From Hyphomonadaceae bacterium (GTDB taxonomy: Bacteria; Pseudomonadota; Alphaproteobacteria; Caulobacterales; Hyphomonadaceae): a stretch of DNA of 50,170 bases. The notes under the pieces were generated by a model, which was not told the DNA's origin, did no database searches, and saw only the letters and a program-made list of their open reading frames with translations. A program made the position numbers and the translations under genes. Numbering within the stretch: the first letter of the stretch is position 1; every line of letters begins with the position of its first letter. Where the stretch lies: contig JANQQC010000056.1 in assembly GCA_028285145.1 (NCBI GenBank), forward strand, positions 1 to 50,170. The letters are read 5' to 3'. Of this stretch, positions 41,662 through 50,170 are shown piece by piece.

Positions 41662-42895
41662 GGCCGATGTCCGCAAAGTCCTTGACCGCGTTGTCCGACG
41701 GGAGCGGGGCCGGCTGATCGCCGGCCTCGCGGCCCGGCTTGGGCCGTCACGCATTGCCCTTGCCGAAGACGTTGCACAGGACGCCATCCTCGAAGCCATG
41801 CGCGGCTGGACGCATTCGGGCCTGCCGGACAATCCCGCCGCATGGCTTGCCCGTGTGGCTCGCAACAAGGCCATAGATCGCCTGCGCCGCGAGGGCCGCG
41901 AGACCGGTTTCGAAAATGAGGCAGACGCCCGCGCAGAGACGCCCGATGACAGCGTTCACAGCGCCGATATCGCGGACCCGGAGCTGCGCCTTGTCACGCT
42001 TTGCTGCCATCCCAGTCTGACGCCTGGCGAACAACTTGCCATGGCACTGAAACTCGCTGGCGGCTTCACGGCGCGCGATGTCTCTGCCGCCTTTCTCGCC
42101 AATGAAGCAGCGATCGGACAGCGCCTGGCGCGTGCCAAGCGGAAACTTGCGGACGCTGCAGATCTTGCGGCCCCCGGCAGCGTATTCGATCTGCGAGCCC
42201 GGCTGCCCGCGATCCTGAAGGCGGTCTACCTGCTCTTCAGTCTCGGCTACGCGCCGCGCGATGGCGAGCGGCTCATTCTTGAAGATGTCTGCCGCGAAGC
42301 CCTGCGGTTGGCCGAACAACTTGCCAATCATCGCGCGGCTGGAACGCCTGATGCGATGGCCCTTGCCGCACTCCTGTCATTTCAGGCGTCGCGACTGGAG
42401 GCGAGAAGCGATGATGCCGGACATCCGGTTCTTTTGAAGGATCAGGACCGGGCGCGCTGGGATCACACCCTGATTGCGCGGGGGCAGGATTGGCTTTCCG
42501 CTGCCCGCCATAACGGCGTGCCAAGCGCCTACCATCTCGAAGCCGCAATCGCTGGGGCTTACGCCAATGCCCCGGATTGGATCTCGACCGACTGGCCGGC
42601 CATCAACACGCTCTACAAAGCGCTCAGCCAAACCGCGCCCTCGCCCATCATTCACGTCAATGCCTGTGTCGCTCGCGCCATGGCCGGAGAGCCTGATGCC
42701 GCGCTCGGGCAACTGGATGAGGTGACTTCACCCGCACTTGAGCGCTTCGGCGTGACGGCACTCGCACGCGGGGAGATCCTTGCCTGCCTTGGCCGTGAAG
42801 CTGAAGCCGCCAGGGCTCTTGAAGCGGCTCTGGCCGCCCGGCAGTCATCTCCGGTGCGCGATCATCTGGAAGACCGCATTGCCGCCTTGAGCTAG
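41651..42895 (+). CDS. ECF42-type RNA polymerase sigma factor
   Basis: A 414-residue sigma factor, longer than ordinary ECF factors because of a helical C-terminal domain (about residues 180-414). Sigma region 2 is EDVAQDAILEAMRGWTHSG with RVARNKAIDRLRR. Region 4 is SLTPGEQLAMALKLAGGF with NEAAIGQRLARAKRKL. The extension contains FSLGYAPRDGERL and TPR-like helices near the end, as in the ECF42 group. It starts inside the DGPF gene (11-base overlap). No anti-sigma gene is adjacent, as is typical of ECF42. Confidence 0.93.
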   Translation: MTSEADVRKVLDRVVRRERGRLIAGLAARLGPSRIALAEDVAQDAILEAMRGWTHSGLPDNPAAWLARVARNKAIDRLRREGRETGFENEADARAETPDDSVHSADIADPELRLVTLCCHPSLTPGEQLAMALKLAGGFTARDVSAAFLANEAAIGQRLARAKRKLADAADLAAPGSVFDLRARLPAILKAVYLLFSLGYAPRDGERLILEDVCREALRLAEQLANHRAAGTPDAMALAALLSFQASRLEARSDDAGHPVLLKDQDRARWDHTLIARGQDWLSAARHNGVPSAYHLEAAIAGAYANAPDWISTDWPAINTLYKALSQTAPSPIIHVNACVARAMAGEPDAALGQLDEVTSPALERFGVTALARGEILACLGREAEAARALEAALAARQSSPVRDHLEDRIAALS

Positions 42896-42946
42896 CGCCG
42901 GGGCGCACGACGCGTCTATGGTCTCCTCCAATAAAGGGAGGACTTG

Positions 42947-43885
42947 ATGAAAAAGCTTGGACTGATTGCCGCCGCCGCGCTCGCAGCCTGTGTGTCTGTC
43001 GCTGAAGAACCAGCCGAAGACTGGACGGCGTCCCGCTATGGCGAGGCTGACCGGCTCGGCGCGATAAACAATCTCACGCCTGAGAAAACCGCTGCTGCGG
43101 CCGAGCTGGTGACCACCGGCAAGACCTACTCCCTCGGCATGATCACCGGCCGGGACACACCGGCCTACGGGCCGCGCTCCTATGACATGACCGTGCTCCA
43201 GCTCTCGGATGGCTCCGGCACGCCGCTCGGGGAAAACAAGGCCGTCGGCAATGATGACCTCGTGCGCACCTATGTCGGCATTGGCAGCCAGATCGACGGG
43301 CTCGGTCATATGGGCATCGACCATCGCTACTATAATGGCGTCCACGTCTCCGAATTCGTGACGACGAGCGGGCTCACCCAGTTCGGCACCCATACCCTGC
43401 CCCCAATCGCCACACGCGGAATCCTGCTCGACATGACCGCGCATTTCGGGGTTTCGCCTGTGCCGGACGGCACGCCCTTCAACATCGCTGAAATCGACGC
43501 CGCAGCCGCAGCGGCAGGTGTCACTATCGAAACCGGCGATGTCGTGATCTTCCACACCGGCAAGATGAAGGCCGAAGAAGGCAACACCACCCTCTCCCCC
43601 GGTGAGCCGGGCCTTGGTGTGGAAGGCGCGCAATACCTCGCTGACCTTGGCGTTGTCGCCGTCGGTGCCGACACCTGGGCGCTCGAGACGATCCCGTTTG
43701 AGAACGAGGCCCGCCCCTTCGATGTGCACCTGACACTTCTCGCCAAGAACGGAGTCTACATCCTGGAAAACATGGTGACGGACGAACTCGCCGCCGATGG
43801 CGTCACCGAATTCTTCTTCACACTCGGCACGCCGCGCCTCGAAGGCTCGGTCCAGGCGATCATCAACCCAGTGGCCATCCGCTAG
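42947..43885 (+). CDS. Cyclase-family (kynurenine formamidase-like) lipoprotein
   Basis: A 312-residue member of the cyclase/KynB family with a lipoprotein signal (lipobox LAAC, Cys near residue 15). LGAINNLTPEKTAAAAELV is the N-terminal family signature. The metal site reads GSQIDGLGHMG instead of the HxGTHxDxPxH of kynurenine formamidase, so the first His is missing, as in a known large subgroup. GVEGAQYLADLGVVAVGADTW is the C-terminal signature. GGGAGG precedes the ATG. The substrate is unknown. Confidence 0.86.
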   Translation: MKKLGLIAAAALAACVSVAEEPAEDWTASRYGEADRLGAINNLTPEKTAAAAELVTTGKTYSLGMITGRDTPAYGPRSYDMTVLQLSDGSGTPLGENKAVGNDDLVRTYVGIGSQIDGLGHMGIDHRYYNGVHVSEFVTTSGLTQFGTHTLPPIATRGILLDMTAHFGVSPVPDGTPFNIAEIDAAAAAAGVTIETGDVVIFHTGKMKAEEGNTTLSPGEPGLGVEGAQYLADLGVVAVGADTWALETIPFENEARPFDVHLTLLAKNGVYILENMVTDELAADGVTEFFFTLGTPRLEGSVQAIINPVAIR

Positions 43886-43910
43886 TCGGCAGCCCGTCTC
43901 CCCCAACGAA

Positions 43911-43947
43911 AAACACCGCCCTTGGTGGAGCGGCGTTTCTCTTTTTT
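43911..43947. terminator. Bidirectional terminator
   Basis: An 8-bp stem with one mismatch (43912-43919 with 43930-43937) and six T after it (43942-43947) lies between the converging cyclase and TonB-receptor genes. The A-rich left side (AACGAAAAAC) gives T residues on the other strand, so it can serve both genes. Confidence 0.72.
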
Positions 43948-43961
43948 GTGTTTCGCCAAGC

Positions 43962-46433
43962 TTACCAGGTGTAGCTCGCGCGACCGTAAACGAAGCGTCC
44001 GGAGAAGCCATAAGGCGACCGGCTCGAATACGGGAAGATACCGTTGAAGTTCTGATTGTCCGGCGTCAGCGTCGGATACTCATCAAGGATGTTGTCCGCA
44101 CCGATACCGACGCTGATGCGCTCGGTTACAGCCAGATCGACAGAAGCATCGATGATCCAGTCGGCTTCAAGCGTGAAGTCATTATCCGGATTGTTTGACG
44201 GATCGAGAACATCGCCGAAGCGCGTTGCCCGCAGATTCACGTCAGCATCTTTGTAGGCCCAGTCGGCAGCCAGGATCAGTTTGGTCTCCGGTGCGCTTTC
44301 CTCAAGTGTCAGAGTCCGGTCACGGCTGAACAACACCAGATCTGGAATTGCAGGATTGTCTGGTACTTCGGTGACTTCAACATTGGAGTAGTTGAACGCT
44401 GCGGAGAGACCGAGCTCGCCAGCATCGCCGAGATCAAGATCGTAACCGGTGACGATATCAACGCCTTCGGTTTCCGTTTCGATCCCGTTCTGGAAGAATC
44501 TGACTCGCTGGACACCGGTGACACCTGCCGCTTCCAGGACGGCATCAACGTCATCGCCGCCAAGATTCTCCGACAGGAAGATCTGATCTTCAATGTCAAT
44601 CCGGTAGGCATCAATCGTGACGTACCAGTCATCAGTCGGCGTGATCACCGTACCGATCGAGTAGCTGACGGACTCTTCCGCCTGAAGCTGTCCGCCACCC
44701 AGCGCAACCGCTGCATCAGAGGTTGCCGGGAACGTACCCACTTCAAATGGCACGCCATCAATGAAGTTGGTCGATGTCGCCGTGAAGAACTGCTGCTGCA
44801 GGCTCGGCGCACGGAAGCCTGTCGACACCGCGCCCCGCACAGCGAAGGTCTCGGTAAAGTCATACCGACCCGCCAGCTTGAAGTTCGTCGTGTTGCCGAA
44901 GTCCGAGTAGTCCTCGAACCGCACAGCGCCGGAGATCAACGTCTGGGCATTCGGTTCCCATTCGATGTCGGCATAGACGCCAACCGCATCGCGGCTCTCA
45001 TCGACTTCAGACTGCGGTGTAAAGCCTGGGAAAACCTGGCTGCCCGCAGCGGCAGGAATTGGCATGCCCTCATCGTCCAGCAGAACATTTCCGAAGATGT
45101 CTGTCCGCGGGAAAGGTCCTGCGATGAAGGAGGCTTCTTCGCCCTGTCCGATCTCGAAGCTTTCATCCCGGAACTCAGCGCCGAAAGCGAGCGTGGTCGT
45201 GCCAGGAAGAATCGTGTCCTCGAAGGAACGGACGATGTCGGCATTGAAGGTCAGCTGATCGAAAGCCAGTGAACCAGCATCGAAGGAAGTCTGGCTCGTC
45301 GGCCCAAGCGAGGCGTTGAGCGAGTTGTTGACCGAATAGTCGAGTTCGTTCGAGCCGTAGACGAGGCTGACATCATAGTCCCAGCCCGCGAGCGGTCCGC
45401 GAACACCGCCACCGAGGCTATAGTCTGTGACGTCGCCGCCAATCACAGGCAGGAAACCGCCCGGATAGATTTCGGAAACATTCCGGCTATCGCTGGCCCG
45501 GCGATAGAAGCCAGGGCTTTCAGCTTCACGCTCCTGCACGCCGCCAAAGCCGTAAAGCTCCGCGCCATTGCCAATGTCGATGCCCGCATTCAGGAAGAAG
45601 TTGATGTTCTCGGCGCGGTTGTTGCCATAGCGGTGGTTCAGGCGGTTGAACTCACGTTCTGCCTCATCGAAGATAGGATCACCGCCAAACTGAACGCGTG
45701 GATCTTCCCCTGCCCGGTTTGCCCCCTGACGCAGCGAGTATTGCGCAGACACGGTCAGGAAGCCGCTATCTGTCAGGCCAAAGCCTGCCCAGCCGCCGAC
45801 CGTGGTTGTGGCACCATCCACTTCGGACCGGTTGAGGCCTTCAGGGTCGGTTACGTGGGCACCATAGCGGATGTCGACGCCGCCCCCTGAGCTTTCCTCC
45901 TTCAGCAGCACGTTAATCACGCCGGCGATGGCATCAGAACCATACTGCGCGGACGCGCCATCACGCAGCACCTGAACGCTGCCAATGGCGGCTGTCGGGA
46001 TCGAGTTGAGGTCAACGGCGGCCGAGCCACGTCCAACAGAACCATTGATGTTTACGAGCGCGGCGGTGTGCCGGCGCTTGGAGTTGACCAGAACCAGCGT
46101 TTGGTCAGGCGCAAGACCGCGCAGCGTGGCCGGACGGATAATGTCCGTGCCGTCATTGATCGCGGTTTGGTTGAAGTTGAAGGACGGGACCGTCGTGGAG
46201 AGAATCTGGTTTAGCTCGACCCGGCCCGTGCTCTCAAGGTCGCCAATCGGAAACACATCAACCGGAACAGCCGTTTCCAGCGCTGTGCGGTCAGCTGATC
46301 GTGTACCGGTGACAACAATTGTGCCGAGTTCGCGAGCGGTGTCTTCGTCGTTTTCCTGCGCGTAACCGGGGGCCGCAGCCGCCAGTATGGCTGTCGCGGC
46401 GACGGCCGCGCTTAGAGTCTGTTTAAATGTCAT
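43962..46433 (-). CDS. TonB-dependent receptor
   Basis: An 823-residue outer-membrane receptor. It has a signal peptide (about 1-24, ending GYAQ), then a TonB-box-like GTIVVTGTRS, a plug domain (about residues 30-155, with PATLRGLAPDQTLVLVNSKRR and QYGSDAIAGVINVLL), and a 22-strand barrel closing with FVYGRASYTW. There is no N-terminal signalling domain. The ligand is unknown. The start at 46433 has GGGAGA before it. It diverges from an SDR gene, and a terminator follows. Confidence 0.95.
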   Translation of the reverse strand: MTFKQTLSAAVAATAILAAAAPGYAQENDEDTARELGTIVVTGTRSADRTALETAVPVDVFPIGDLESTGRVELNQILSTTVPSFNFNQTAINDGTDIIRPATLRGLAPDQTLVLVNSKRRHTAALVNINGSVGRGSAAVDLNSIPTAAIGSVQVLRDGASAQYGSDAIAGVINVLLKEESSGGGVDIRYGAHVTDPEGLNRSEVDGATTTVGGWAGFGLTDSGFLTVSAQYSLRQGANRAGEDPRVQFGGDPIFDEAEREFNRLNHRYGNNRAENINFFLNAGIDIGNGAELYGFGGVQEREAESPGFYRRASDSRNVSEIYPGGFLPVIGGDVTDYSLGGGVRGPLAGWDYDVSLVYGSNELDYSVNNSLNASLGPTSQTSFDAGSLAFDQLTFNADIVRSFEDTILPGTTTLAFGAEFRDESFEIGQGEEASFIAGPFPRTDIFGNVLLDDEGMPIPAAAGSQVFPGFTPQSEVDESRDAVGVYADIEWEPNAQTLISGAVRFEDYSDFGNTTNFKLAGRYDFTETFAVRGAVSTGFRAPSLQQQFFTATSTNFIDGVPFEVGTFPATSDAAVALGGGQLQAEESVSYSIGTVITPTDDWYVTIDAYRIDIEDQIFLSENLGGDDVDAVLEAAGVTGVQRVRFFQNGIETETEGVDIVTGYDLDLGDAGELGLSAAFNYSNVEVTEVPDNPAIPDLVLFSRDRTLTLEESAPETKLILAADWAYKDADVNLRATRFGDVLDPSNNPDNDFTLEADWIIDASVDLAVTERISVGIGADNILDEYPTLTPDNQNFNGIFPYSSRSPYGFSGRFVYGRASYTW

Positions 46434-46586
46434 AGTGTCTCCCTGCCCGTCATCGGGCACTTTTCCCGCCTCTGGAGATCTTGAGGTTGGGCCGCATTTT
46501 CGCCACATCAAGGCTTCCGCGCCGAACGGTTGGAAGACCGTGACGAAAACGCAACATCTGTAGCGCGCCTAATAGGGAGGCTCTCA

Positions 46587-47399
46587 ATGGCTAAACGTCT
46601 TGTCCTTATCACCGGCGCATCCGCCGGGATCGGTACCGAGTTTGCGCGCCAATACGCAGCGCGTGGCTGGGATCTGGCGCTGACCGCCCGGCGCGCCGAC
46701 CGGCTGGAAGCTTTGGCAAAGGAGCTAAAGGCGGATGCGGAGGTTGAGATACTGATCATTCCCAAAGACCTCGGCGAGGACGGCGCGGTGGATGCGATCC
46801 TGAAGGAGATCAGCGATGCGGGCCGTCAGGTAGATGGCATCGTCAACAATGCCGGCTACGGGCTTGCCGGAACATTCTTCAATACCAGCTGGGACGATCA
46901 GGCCGCCTTCCTGCAGGTGCTCTTCACCGCGCCCTGCGAACTTGTCCACAAGGCCCTGCCGGGCATGAAGGCGCGCAATTATGGCCGCATCGTCAATGTT
47001 GCTTCGCTTGCCGGATACACACCCGGCTCCAACGGCCACACGCTTTACGCGCCCGTGAAGTCCGCCATGATCAAATTCTCTGAGAGCGTACACGCCGAAG
47101 CCGAAGCCATGGATGCCGACATTCATTGCACGGCGCTGTGCCCAGGCTTCACCTGGACGGAGTTCCACGATGTGAACGGAACACGGGAGATGACGAAGGA
47201 GAGCCCAGACTGGCTGTGGATGGAAGCCCAGCCTGTTGTCGAAGCAGGTATTGAGGCGGTCACCCGCGGACAGCCCGTCTGTGTGCCCGGCCCTGTCAAT
47301 AAGGGCCTTGCCGCCCTGTCCCGGGTCCTGCCGGAACCCATCGGCCGCGCGGTTATGAAAGCGCAGTCGAAACGCTTCCGGAAAACTGATACCGCCTGA
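46587..47399 (+). CDS. SDR family oxidoreductase
   Basis: A 270-residue short-chain dehydrogenase. The nucleotide motif is TGASAGIG (about 9-16), NNAGYG follows, and the catalytic residues are Ser140, Tyr154 and Lys158 (NVASLAG, LYAPVKSA). It belongs to the DltE/YqjQ-like group of short-chain enzymes. The C-terminus after residue 215 resembles members that act on acyl or sterol-like substrates. The start at 46587 has GGGAGG six bases ahead. The substrate is unknown. Confidence 0.9.
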   Translation: MAKRLVLITGASAGIGTEFARQYAARGWDLALTARRADRLEALAKELKADAEVEILIIPKDLGEDGAVDAILKEISDAGRQVDGIVNNAGYGLAGTFFNTSWDDQAAFLQVLFTAPCELVHKALPGMKARNYGRIVNVASLAGYTPGSNGHTLYAPVKSAMIKFSESVHAEAEAMDADIHCTALCPGFTWTEFHDVNGTREMTKESPDWLWMEAQPVVEAGIEAVTRGQPVCVPGPVNKGLAALSRVLPEPIGRAVMKAQSKRFRKTDTA

Positions 47400-47495
47400 G
47401 ATAAAGCATCTGTGACATCGAGTTTAATAGCGTTGTATGGCGTTCAGGGGCCTTATGTTAAGGACCAGTCACATTGCAATCAGAAGAGGCGTCCC

Positions 47496-48065
47496 ATGTC
47501 CCTCAAACTCCTTGCTCCTGCCCTTGCTGCCCTGGCCGTTCTGGGTGCCTGCGCCACAGCCACTCCGTATCAGGCAGCAATCGGGTCCAATAAAGGTTAT
47601 GCAGACCAGCAGATCGAATCCAATCGCTGGTCGGTCAGCTTTGCTGGCAACAGCCAGACAGATCGCAAAACGGTTGAGACCTACCTGCTCTACCGTGCCG
47701 CCGAGCTGACGATGCAGCAGGGATTTGAGCACTTCAAAGTGGTGCGCCGGGAAACGGACGCGGACTCGCGCGTCATCGCCTCTGGTTTCTACGACCCCTT
47801 CTATAGCGGCTTTTACCCATCCTACCGCTTCTACGGGCCGCATGCCCATCTGCACTACAGCCGGTACCGCCACTTCAGCCGGCACGGCTTCTACGATCCC
47901 TTCTGGGGCACGCCCACCAACTTCCGGGAAGTCGTACGCTACGAAGCGACCGCCGAGATCATTATGGGACGCGGCGAGAAGCCTGAGGATGCAGCAGAGT
48001 ACTTCGACGCAGAAGACGTTCTGGTGAACCTCTCCGGCACCATCGTCCTGCCCGAGTCCCTATAG
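47496..48065 (+). CDS. CC0125/CC1285-family lipoprotein, His/Tyr-rich
   Basis: A 189-residue lipoprotein with lipobox LGAC (Cys near residue 19). It shares with the protein at 34376-34858 the pattern TPYQ...NKGYADQQIESNRWSVSF and LLYRAAELT. The middle (about residues 88-130) is unusual: rich in His, Tyr, Phe and Arg (for example HAHLHYSRYRHFSRHGFY), replacing the Gly/Ser segment of its relative. The end is RGEKPEDAAEYF. GAGG precedes the ATG. Function unknown; the His/Tyr run could bind metal or polymer. Confidence 0.85.
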   Translation: MSLKLLAPALAALAVLGACATATPYQAAIGSNKGYADQQIESNRWSVSFAGNSQTDRKTVETYLLYRAAELTMQQGFEHFKVVRRETDADSRVIASGFYDPFYSGFYPSYRFYGPHAHLHYSRYRHFSRHGFYDPFWGTPTNFREVVRYEATAEIIMGRGEKPEDAAEYFDAEDVLVNLSGTIVLPESL

Positions 48066-48097
48066 CCAGACGCCGCCGCATCGCTTAAGCGGCGGCC

Positions 48098-48493
48098 ATG
48101 CTTCGTCTCGCCATCGTCCTGCCAGTCTACGCGTTTGTGGCCATCTTCCTGCCGCGCCAGCCGGACGTTGCGCGCGTGCTGGAACCGATGCTCGCGCTCA
48201 ACCCGTCAATCGCCATACGCATCTCTTTCGCGGCGCTGGCCGGCTCGGTCCTGCTGCTCTGGCTGATGCGGCGCGAGCCCGATGGCTGGCTCCTGCGAAG
48301 CCCGGCCCCATGGCTCCATGTCGCTTTCATGGGGCTGATCGGGCTCGCCTTTGCGGCAGTCTTCGATGTGTTCGAATGGATGAGCGGTTCATCGACCAAC
48401 GTCATTTCGCTGATCGTTATCCCGGTTGCCTTCATGGTCGCCGAAGCGGTCTATCTCGCCCTGCAATGGCGCATGAACCGCAAGTTCGACTGA
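48098..48493 (+). CDS. Small membrane protein with four helices
   Basis: A 131-residue hydrophobic protein with four predicted membrane helices (about residues 4-19, 40-57, 72-92, 100-121). Charged segments are short (RREPDG, RMNRKFD). The ribosome site is poor (GGCGGCC). It follows the lipoprotein gene after 32 bases and may be co-transcribed. No family is recognised. Confidence 0.68.
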   Translation: MLRLAIVLPVYAFVAIFLPRQPDVARVLEPMLALNPSIAIRISFAALAGSVLLLWLMRREPDGWLLRSPAPWLHVAFMGLIGLAFAAVFDVFEWMSGSSTNVISLIVIPVAFMVAEAVYLALQWRMNRKFD

Positions 48494-48542
48494 CGGCGAT
48501 CAGGGCCGCCCACCGCACGGACGGGCAGCCCCGAGACCTGAA

Positions 48543-49322
48543 TTAGCGGGGTGCCATACGGATGGCACCGTCGAGGCGGACATCTTCGCCATTGAAGTAG
48601 CCATTGCGGCACATCTCAACGGCAAGGCTTGCATACTCAACCGGATTGCCGAGACGGGCCGGATTCGGCACCTGCGCGCCAAGTGCCTGCTTCACATTAT
48701 CCGGCGCGCCCTGCAGCAGCGGTGTATCGAAAATGCCTGGCAGGATCGTGTTCACCCGGATCAGCTCGCGGGACAGGTCACGCGCGATAGGCAGGGTCAT
48801 GCCGACCACACCGCCTTTTGAAGCGGAGTAGGACGCCTGCCCGATCTGCCCGTCTTCCGCAGCCACCGAAGCAGTGTTCACGATCGCGCCGCGCTCGCCG
48901 TCGATCGGGTCCAGCGTCATCATGCCGGCGGCGGATTTCGCGATGCAGCGGAAGGTGCCGACCAGATTGATCTGAATGATGAGATCGAACTTATCGAGCG
49001 GGAAATGGCTGATCTCGCCGGTTTCTTTGTTTCGAGAGGCTGTTTTGACGGCGTTGCCCGTACCAGCACAGTTGATCAGGATGCGCTCCTGACCAATCGC
49101 GGCGCGGGCCTTTTCGAAGCCGGCATCCACGCTCTCATCGGAGGTGACGTTCACATTGCAGAACACACCGCCAAGCTCGGCCGCCATGGCTTCGCCTTTT
49201 TCTTCGTTGAGGTCGAAGATCGCGATCTTGACGCCATGCTCGTGAAGGGCGCGCGCCGTCGCTGCGCCGAGGCCTGAAGCGCCGCCCGTAATGACAGCGG
49301 AGATGTTGGAGTCGAGTTTCAT
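48543..49322 (-). CDS. SDR enzyme, 3-hydroxyacyl-CoA dehydrogenase type II-like
   Basis: A 259-residue short-chain dehydrogenase. It holds the nucleotide loop GGASGLG and NCAGTGNAVKT, catalytic Ser152, Tyr165 and Lys169 (YSASKGG), and the closing NGEDVRLDGAIRMAPR. The pattern, with FPLDKFDLIIQINLVGTF, is that of HSD17B10-type enzymes that oxidise 3-hydroxyacyl-CoA in beta or isoleucine oxidation. A GGGAGGG site lies ten bases before the ATG. No other fatty-acid gene is adjacent. Confidence 0.9.
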   Translation of the reverse strand: MKLDSNISAVITGGASGLGAATARALHEHGVKIAIFDLNEEKGEAMAAELGGVFCNVNVTSDESVDAGFEKARAAIGQERILINCAGTGNAVKTASRNKETGEISHFPLDKFDLIIQINLVGTFRCIAKSAAGMMTLDPIDGERGAIVNTASVAAEDGQIGQASYSASKGGVVGMTLPIARDLSRELIRVNTILPGIFDTPLLQGAPDNVKQALGAQVPNPARLGNPVEYASLAVEMCRNGYFNGEDVRLDGAIRMAPR

Positions 49323-49389
49323 CGGGCTTAGCCCTCCCTTGAATGCGGTTTGTTTAGGGGCGATTTAGAAGGAATATGCGGAGCGGCCA

Positions 49390-49803
49390 ATGACTAACCC
49401 AAGGGAAATCGACGGACCCATTGACGGCATCATCATTGATCCGGACCGTTCAACAGAGCCGATAACGCTGGAGCGCAACCGCCGCACGACCAAGCGCCGG
49501 ATCATTCCTAAGCTGCTCAAAGTCGCTGGACGCATCCCTTTCGCAGACGATCTGGCAGCCGCCTATTATTGCGCGCTGGACCCGGACACACCGCGCAAGG
49601 CCAAGGGCGTGCTCTTCGCGGCCCTCGCCTATTTCGTGGTGCCAACCGATCTGGTGCCCGATGTCGTCGCCGGGCTTGGCTTTACCGATGACGCGACGGT
49701 GCTTGCCACCGCGCTCGGCGTCGTCGGCATGCATGTGAAAGAGACGCATCGCCGGGCCGCCCGCCGGCTGCTCAAAATCTCAGAGCCACCCGCCGAAGCG
49801 TAA
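49390..49803 (+). CDS. DUF1232 (YkvA-like) membrane protein
   Basis: A 137-residue protein. The signature PRKAKGVLFAALAYFVVPTDLVPD (first part residues 69-85) and the FTDDATVLATALG that follows define DUF1232/YkvA. Two hydrophobic helices cover residues of about 72-115. Function is unknown in the family. GGAG precedes the ATG by six bases. It diverges from the SDR gene. Confidence 0.9.
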   Translation: MTNPREIDGPIDGIIIDPDRSTEPITLERNRRTTKRRIIPKLLKVAGRIPFADDLAAAYYCALDPDTPRKAKGVLFAALAYFVVPTDLVPDVVAGLGFTDDATVLATALGVVGMHVKETHRRAARRLLKISEPPAEA

Positions 49804-49972
49804 GGGTCAATCAAAAGCCCACCCCTCGCGAGCCTAAACCAGAATTTGTGGCAGCGAAGCTAAACCCTCCACCAGCGTCACCCTCGATGAGCGCCAGCTC
49901 ATCTGAGGGCCCAGCTCTGACGCGCCCAGCAGTGTGCAGGCGGCGCGGCTATCCCCACCTTTTCGCCCGCTC

Positions 49973-49993
49973 ATCCCGGGTCTGATCCGGGAT
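49973..49993. repeat. REP-like palindrome ATCCCGG-N7-CCGGGAT
   Basis: A perfect 7-bp inverted repeat with a 7-base loop (49973-49979, 49987-49993) lies in a 282-base stretch (49804-50085) in which I see no gene. GATCCCGG occurs again at 50026-50033. GATCCGGGAT-type palindromes are dispersed in many alphaproteobacterial genomes; only this copy is seen here. Confidence 0.5.
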
Positions 49994-50085
49994 CTCGTGC
50001 CGCGTGTTCCGGCGTATCTGCTGGAGATCCCGGCCGACGCTGGGAGGCGCGGGCTAAGAAATCGGACAAAGCTTATCCCCCTCTC

Positions 50086-50170
50086 ATGTGCCACAGCTAT
50101 GATCCAGTGATCGCTCCCCTGAAGGGCCGGGTCGGCCGTCTGGCTTTGGGGGGTGAGGTCGCGGTCTGGC
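50086..50170 (+). CDS. Possible start of an unidentified gene
   Basis: An open frame begins with ATG at 50086 and runs past the window edge (MCHSYDPVIAPLKGRVGR...). The ribosome site is weak, and a GTG at 50107 is another start. The visible 28 residues do not identify a family. It is included because the frame is open and the preceding region is non-coding. Confidence 0.25.
   Translation, partial: MCHSYDPVIAPLKGRVGRLALGGEVAVW

Noticed and set aside
42845-44011. A 388-codon open frame on the minus strand opposite the cyclase-family gene
   Set aside because: Antisense shadow; the plus-strand gene has a lipobox, a GGGAGG site and family signatures.
1-50170. CRISPR array, prophage, transposon or toxin-antitoxin pair
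   Set aside because: No regularly spaced repeats, transposase, integrase or phage structural motifs were seen; the Xre/membrane pair lacks toxin features.

Overview
The window looks like a chromosomal segment of a high-GC alphaproteobacterium of the Caulobacterales/Hyphomonadales type (Hyphomonas/Henriciella-like; family level is inference). The evidence is a 173-residue GcrA cell-cycle regulator, GANTC (CcrM-type) sites concentrated in intergenic DNA, a complete Caulobacter-style cpa/tad pilus locus, two CC0125/CC1285-type lipoproteins and a FabA with the usual bacterial motifs. I saw no prophage, insertion sequence or CRISPR array. Most of the window is ordinary chromosome with short intergenic gaps.

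Layout. 1-1.4 kb: the tail of an unidentified gene and an M17 aminopeptidase. 1.5-13.1 kb: the Tad/Flp pilus island. The core genes cpaA-cpaB-cpaC-cpaD-cpaE-cpaF-tadB-tadC read leftwards behind a very short flp pilin gene with its own terminator. tadD faces them from the left. On the right, a divergent rightward set encodes a free-standing secretin N-terminal-domain protein and two TadE/F minor pilins. 13.1-17.1 kb: an MFS carrier, a nuclease lipoprotein, a 592-base stretch without a gene (GANTC cluster plus a strongly folding segment), a small exported protein and an ABC-2 permease. 17.1-19.6 kb: gcrA with a CtrA-like box, a radical SAM protein, and an Xre regulator/membrane protein pair with tandem operators. 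19.6-28.2 kb: an MFS exporter, a TauD-like oxygenase with a D-aminoacylase-type amidohydrolase, fabA, a frameshifted cytochrome P450, an SH3 protein, a 2-hydroxyacid dehydrogenase and an OxyR-like regulator without the redox cysteines.

28.3-39.3 kb: two small ORFs, a metallo-beta-lactamase-fold protein, an alpha/beta hydrolase, a scoA-scoB-E1-like operon, a kinase/GrpB pair, lipoprotein and transporter genes, an alternative oxidase, PhzF and rlmB. 39.4-41.1 kb: tRNA-Tyr and tRNA-Gly followed by a DUF4145 gene of different base composition, a possible insertion point. 41.2-50.2 kb: a DGPF/YciI protein translationally coupled to an ECF42-type sigma factor, a cyclase-family lipoprotein, a large TonB-dependent receptor, two SDR enzymes, a second CC0125/CC1285 lipoprotein, a DUF1232 protein and a REP-like palindrome.

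The best leads are: (1) the cysteine-less OxyR-like regulator with an apparent OxyR-type operator; (2) the 15.2-15.8 kb non-coding segment with five GANTC sites in 52 bases; (3) the gcrA promoter architecture; (4) the hairpin between Shine-Dalgarno and start codon of tadE; (5) the paired operators of the Xre module. All functional calls come from reading motifs by eye; no database search was run.
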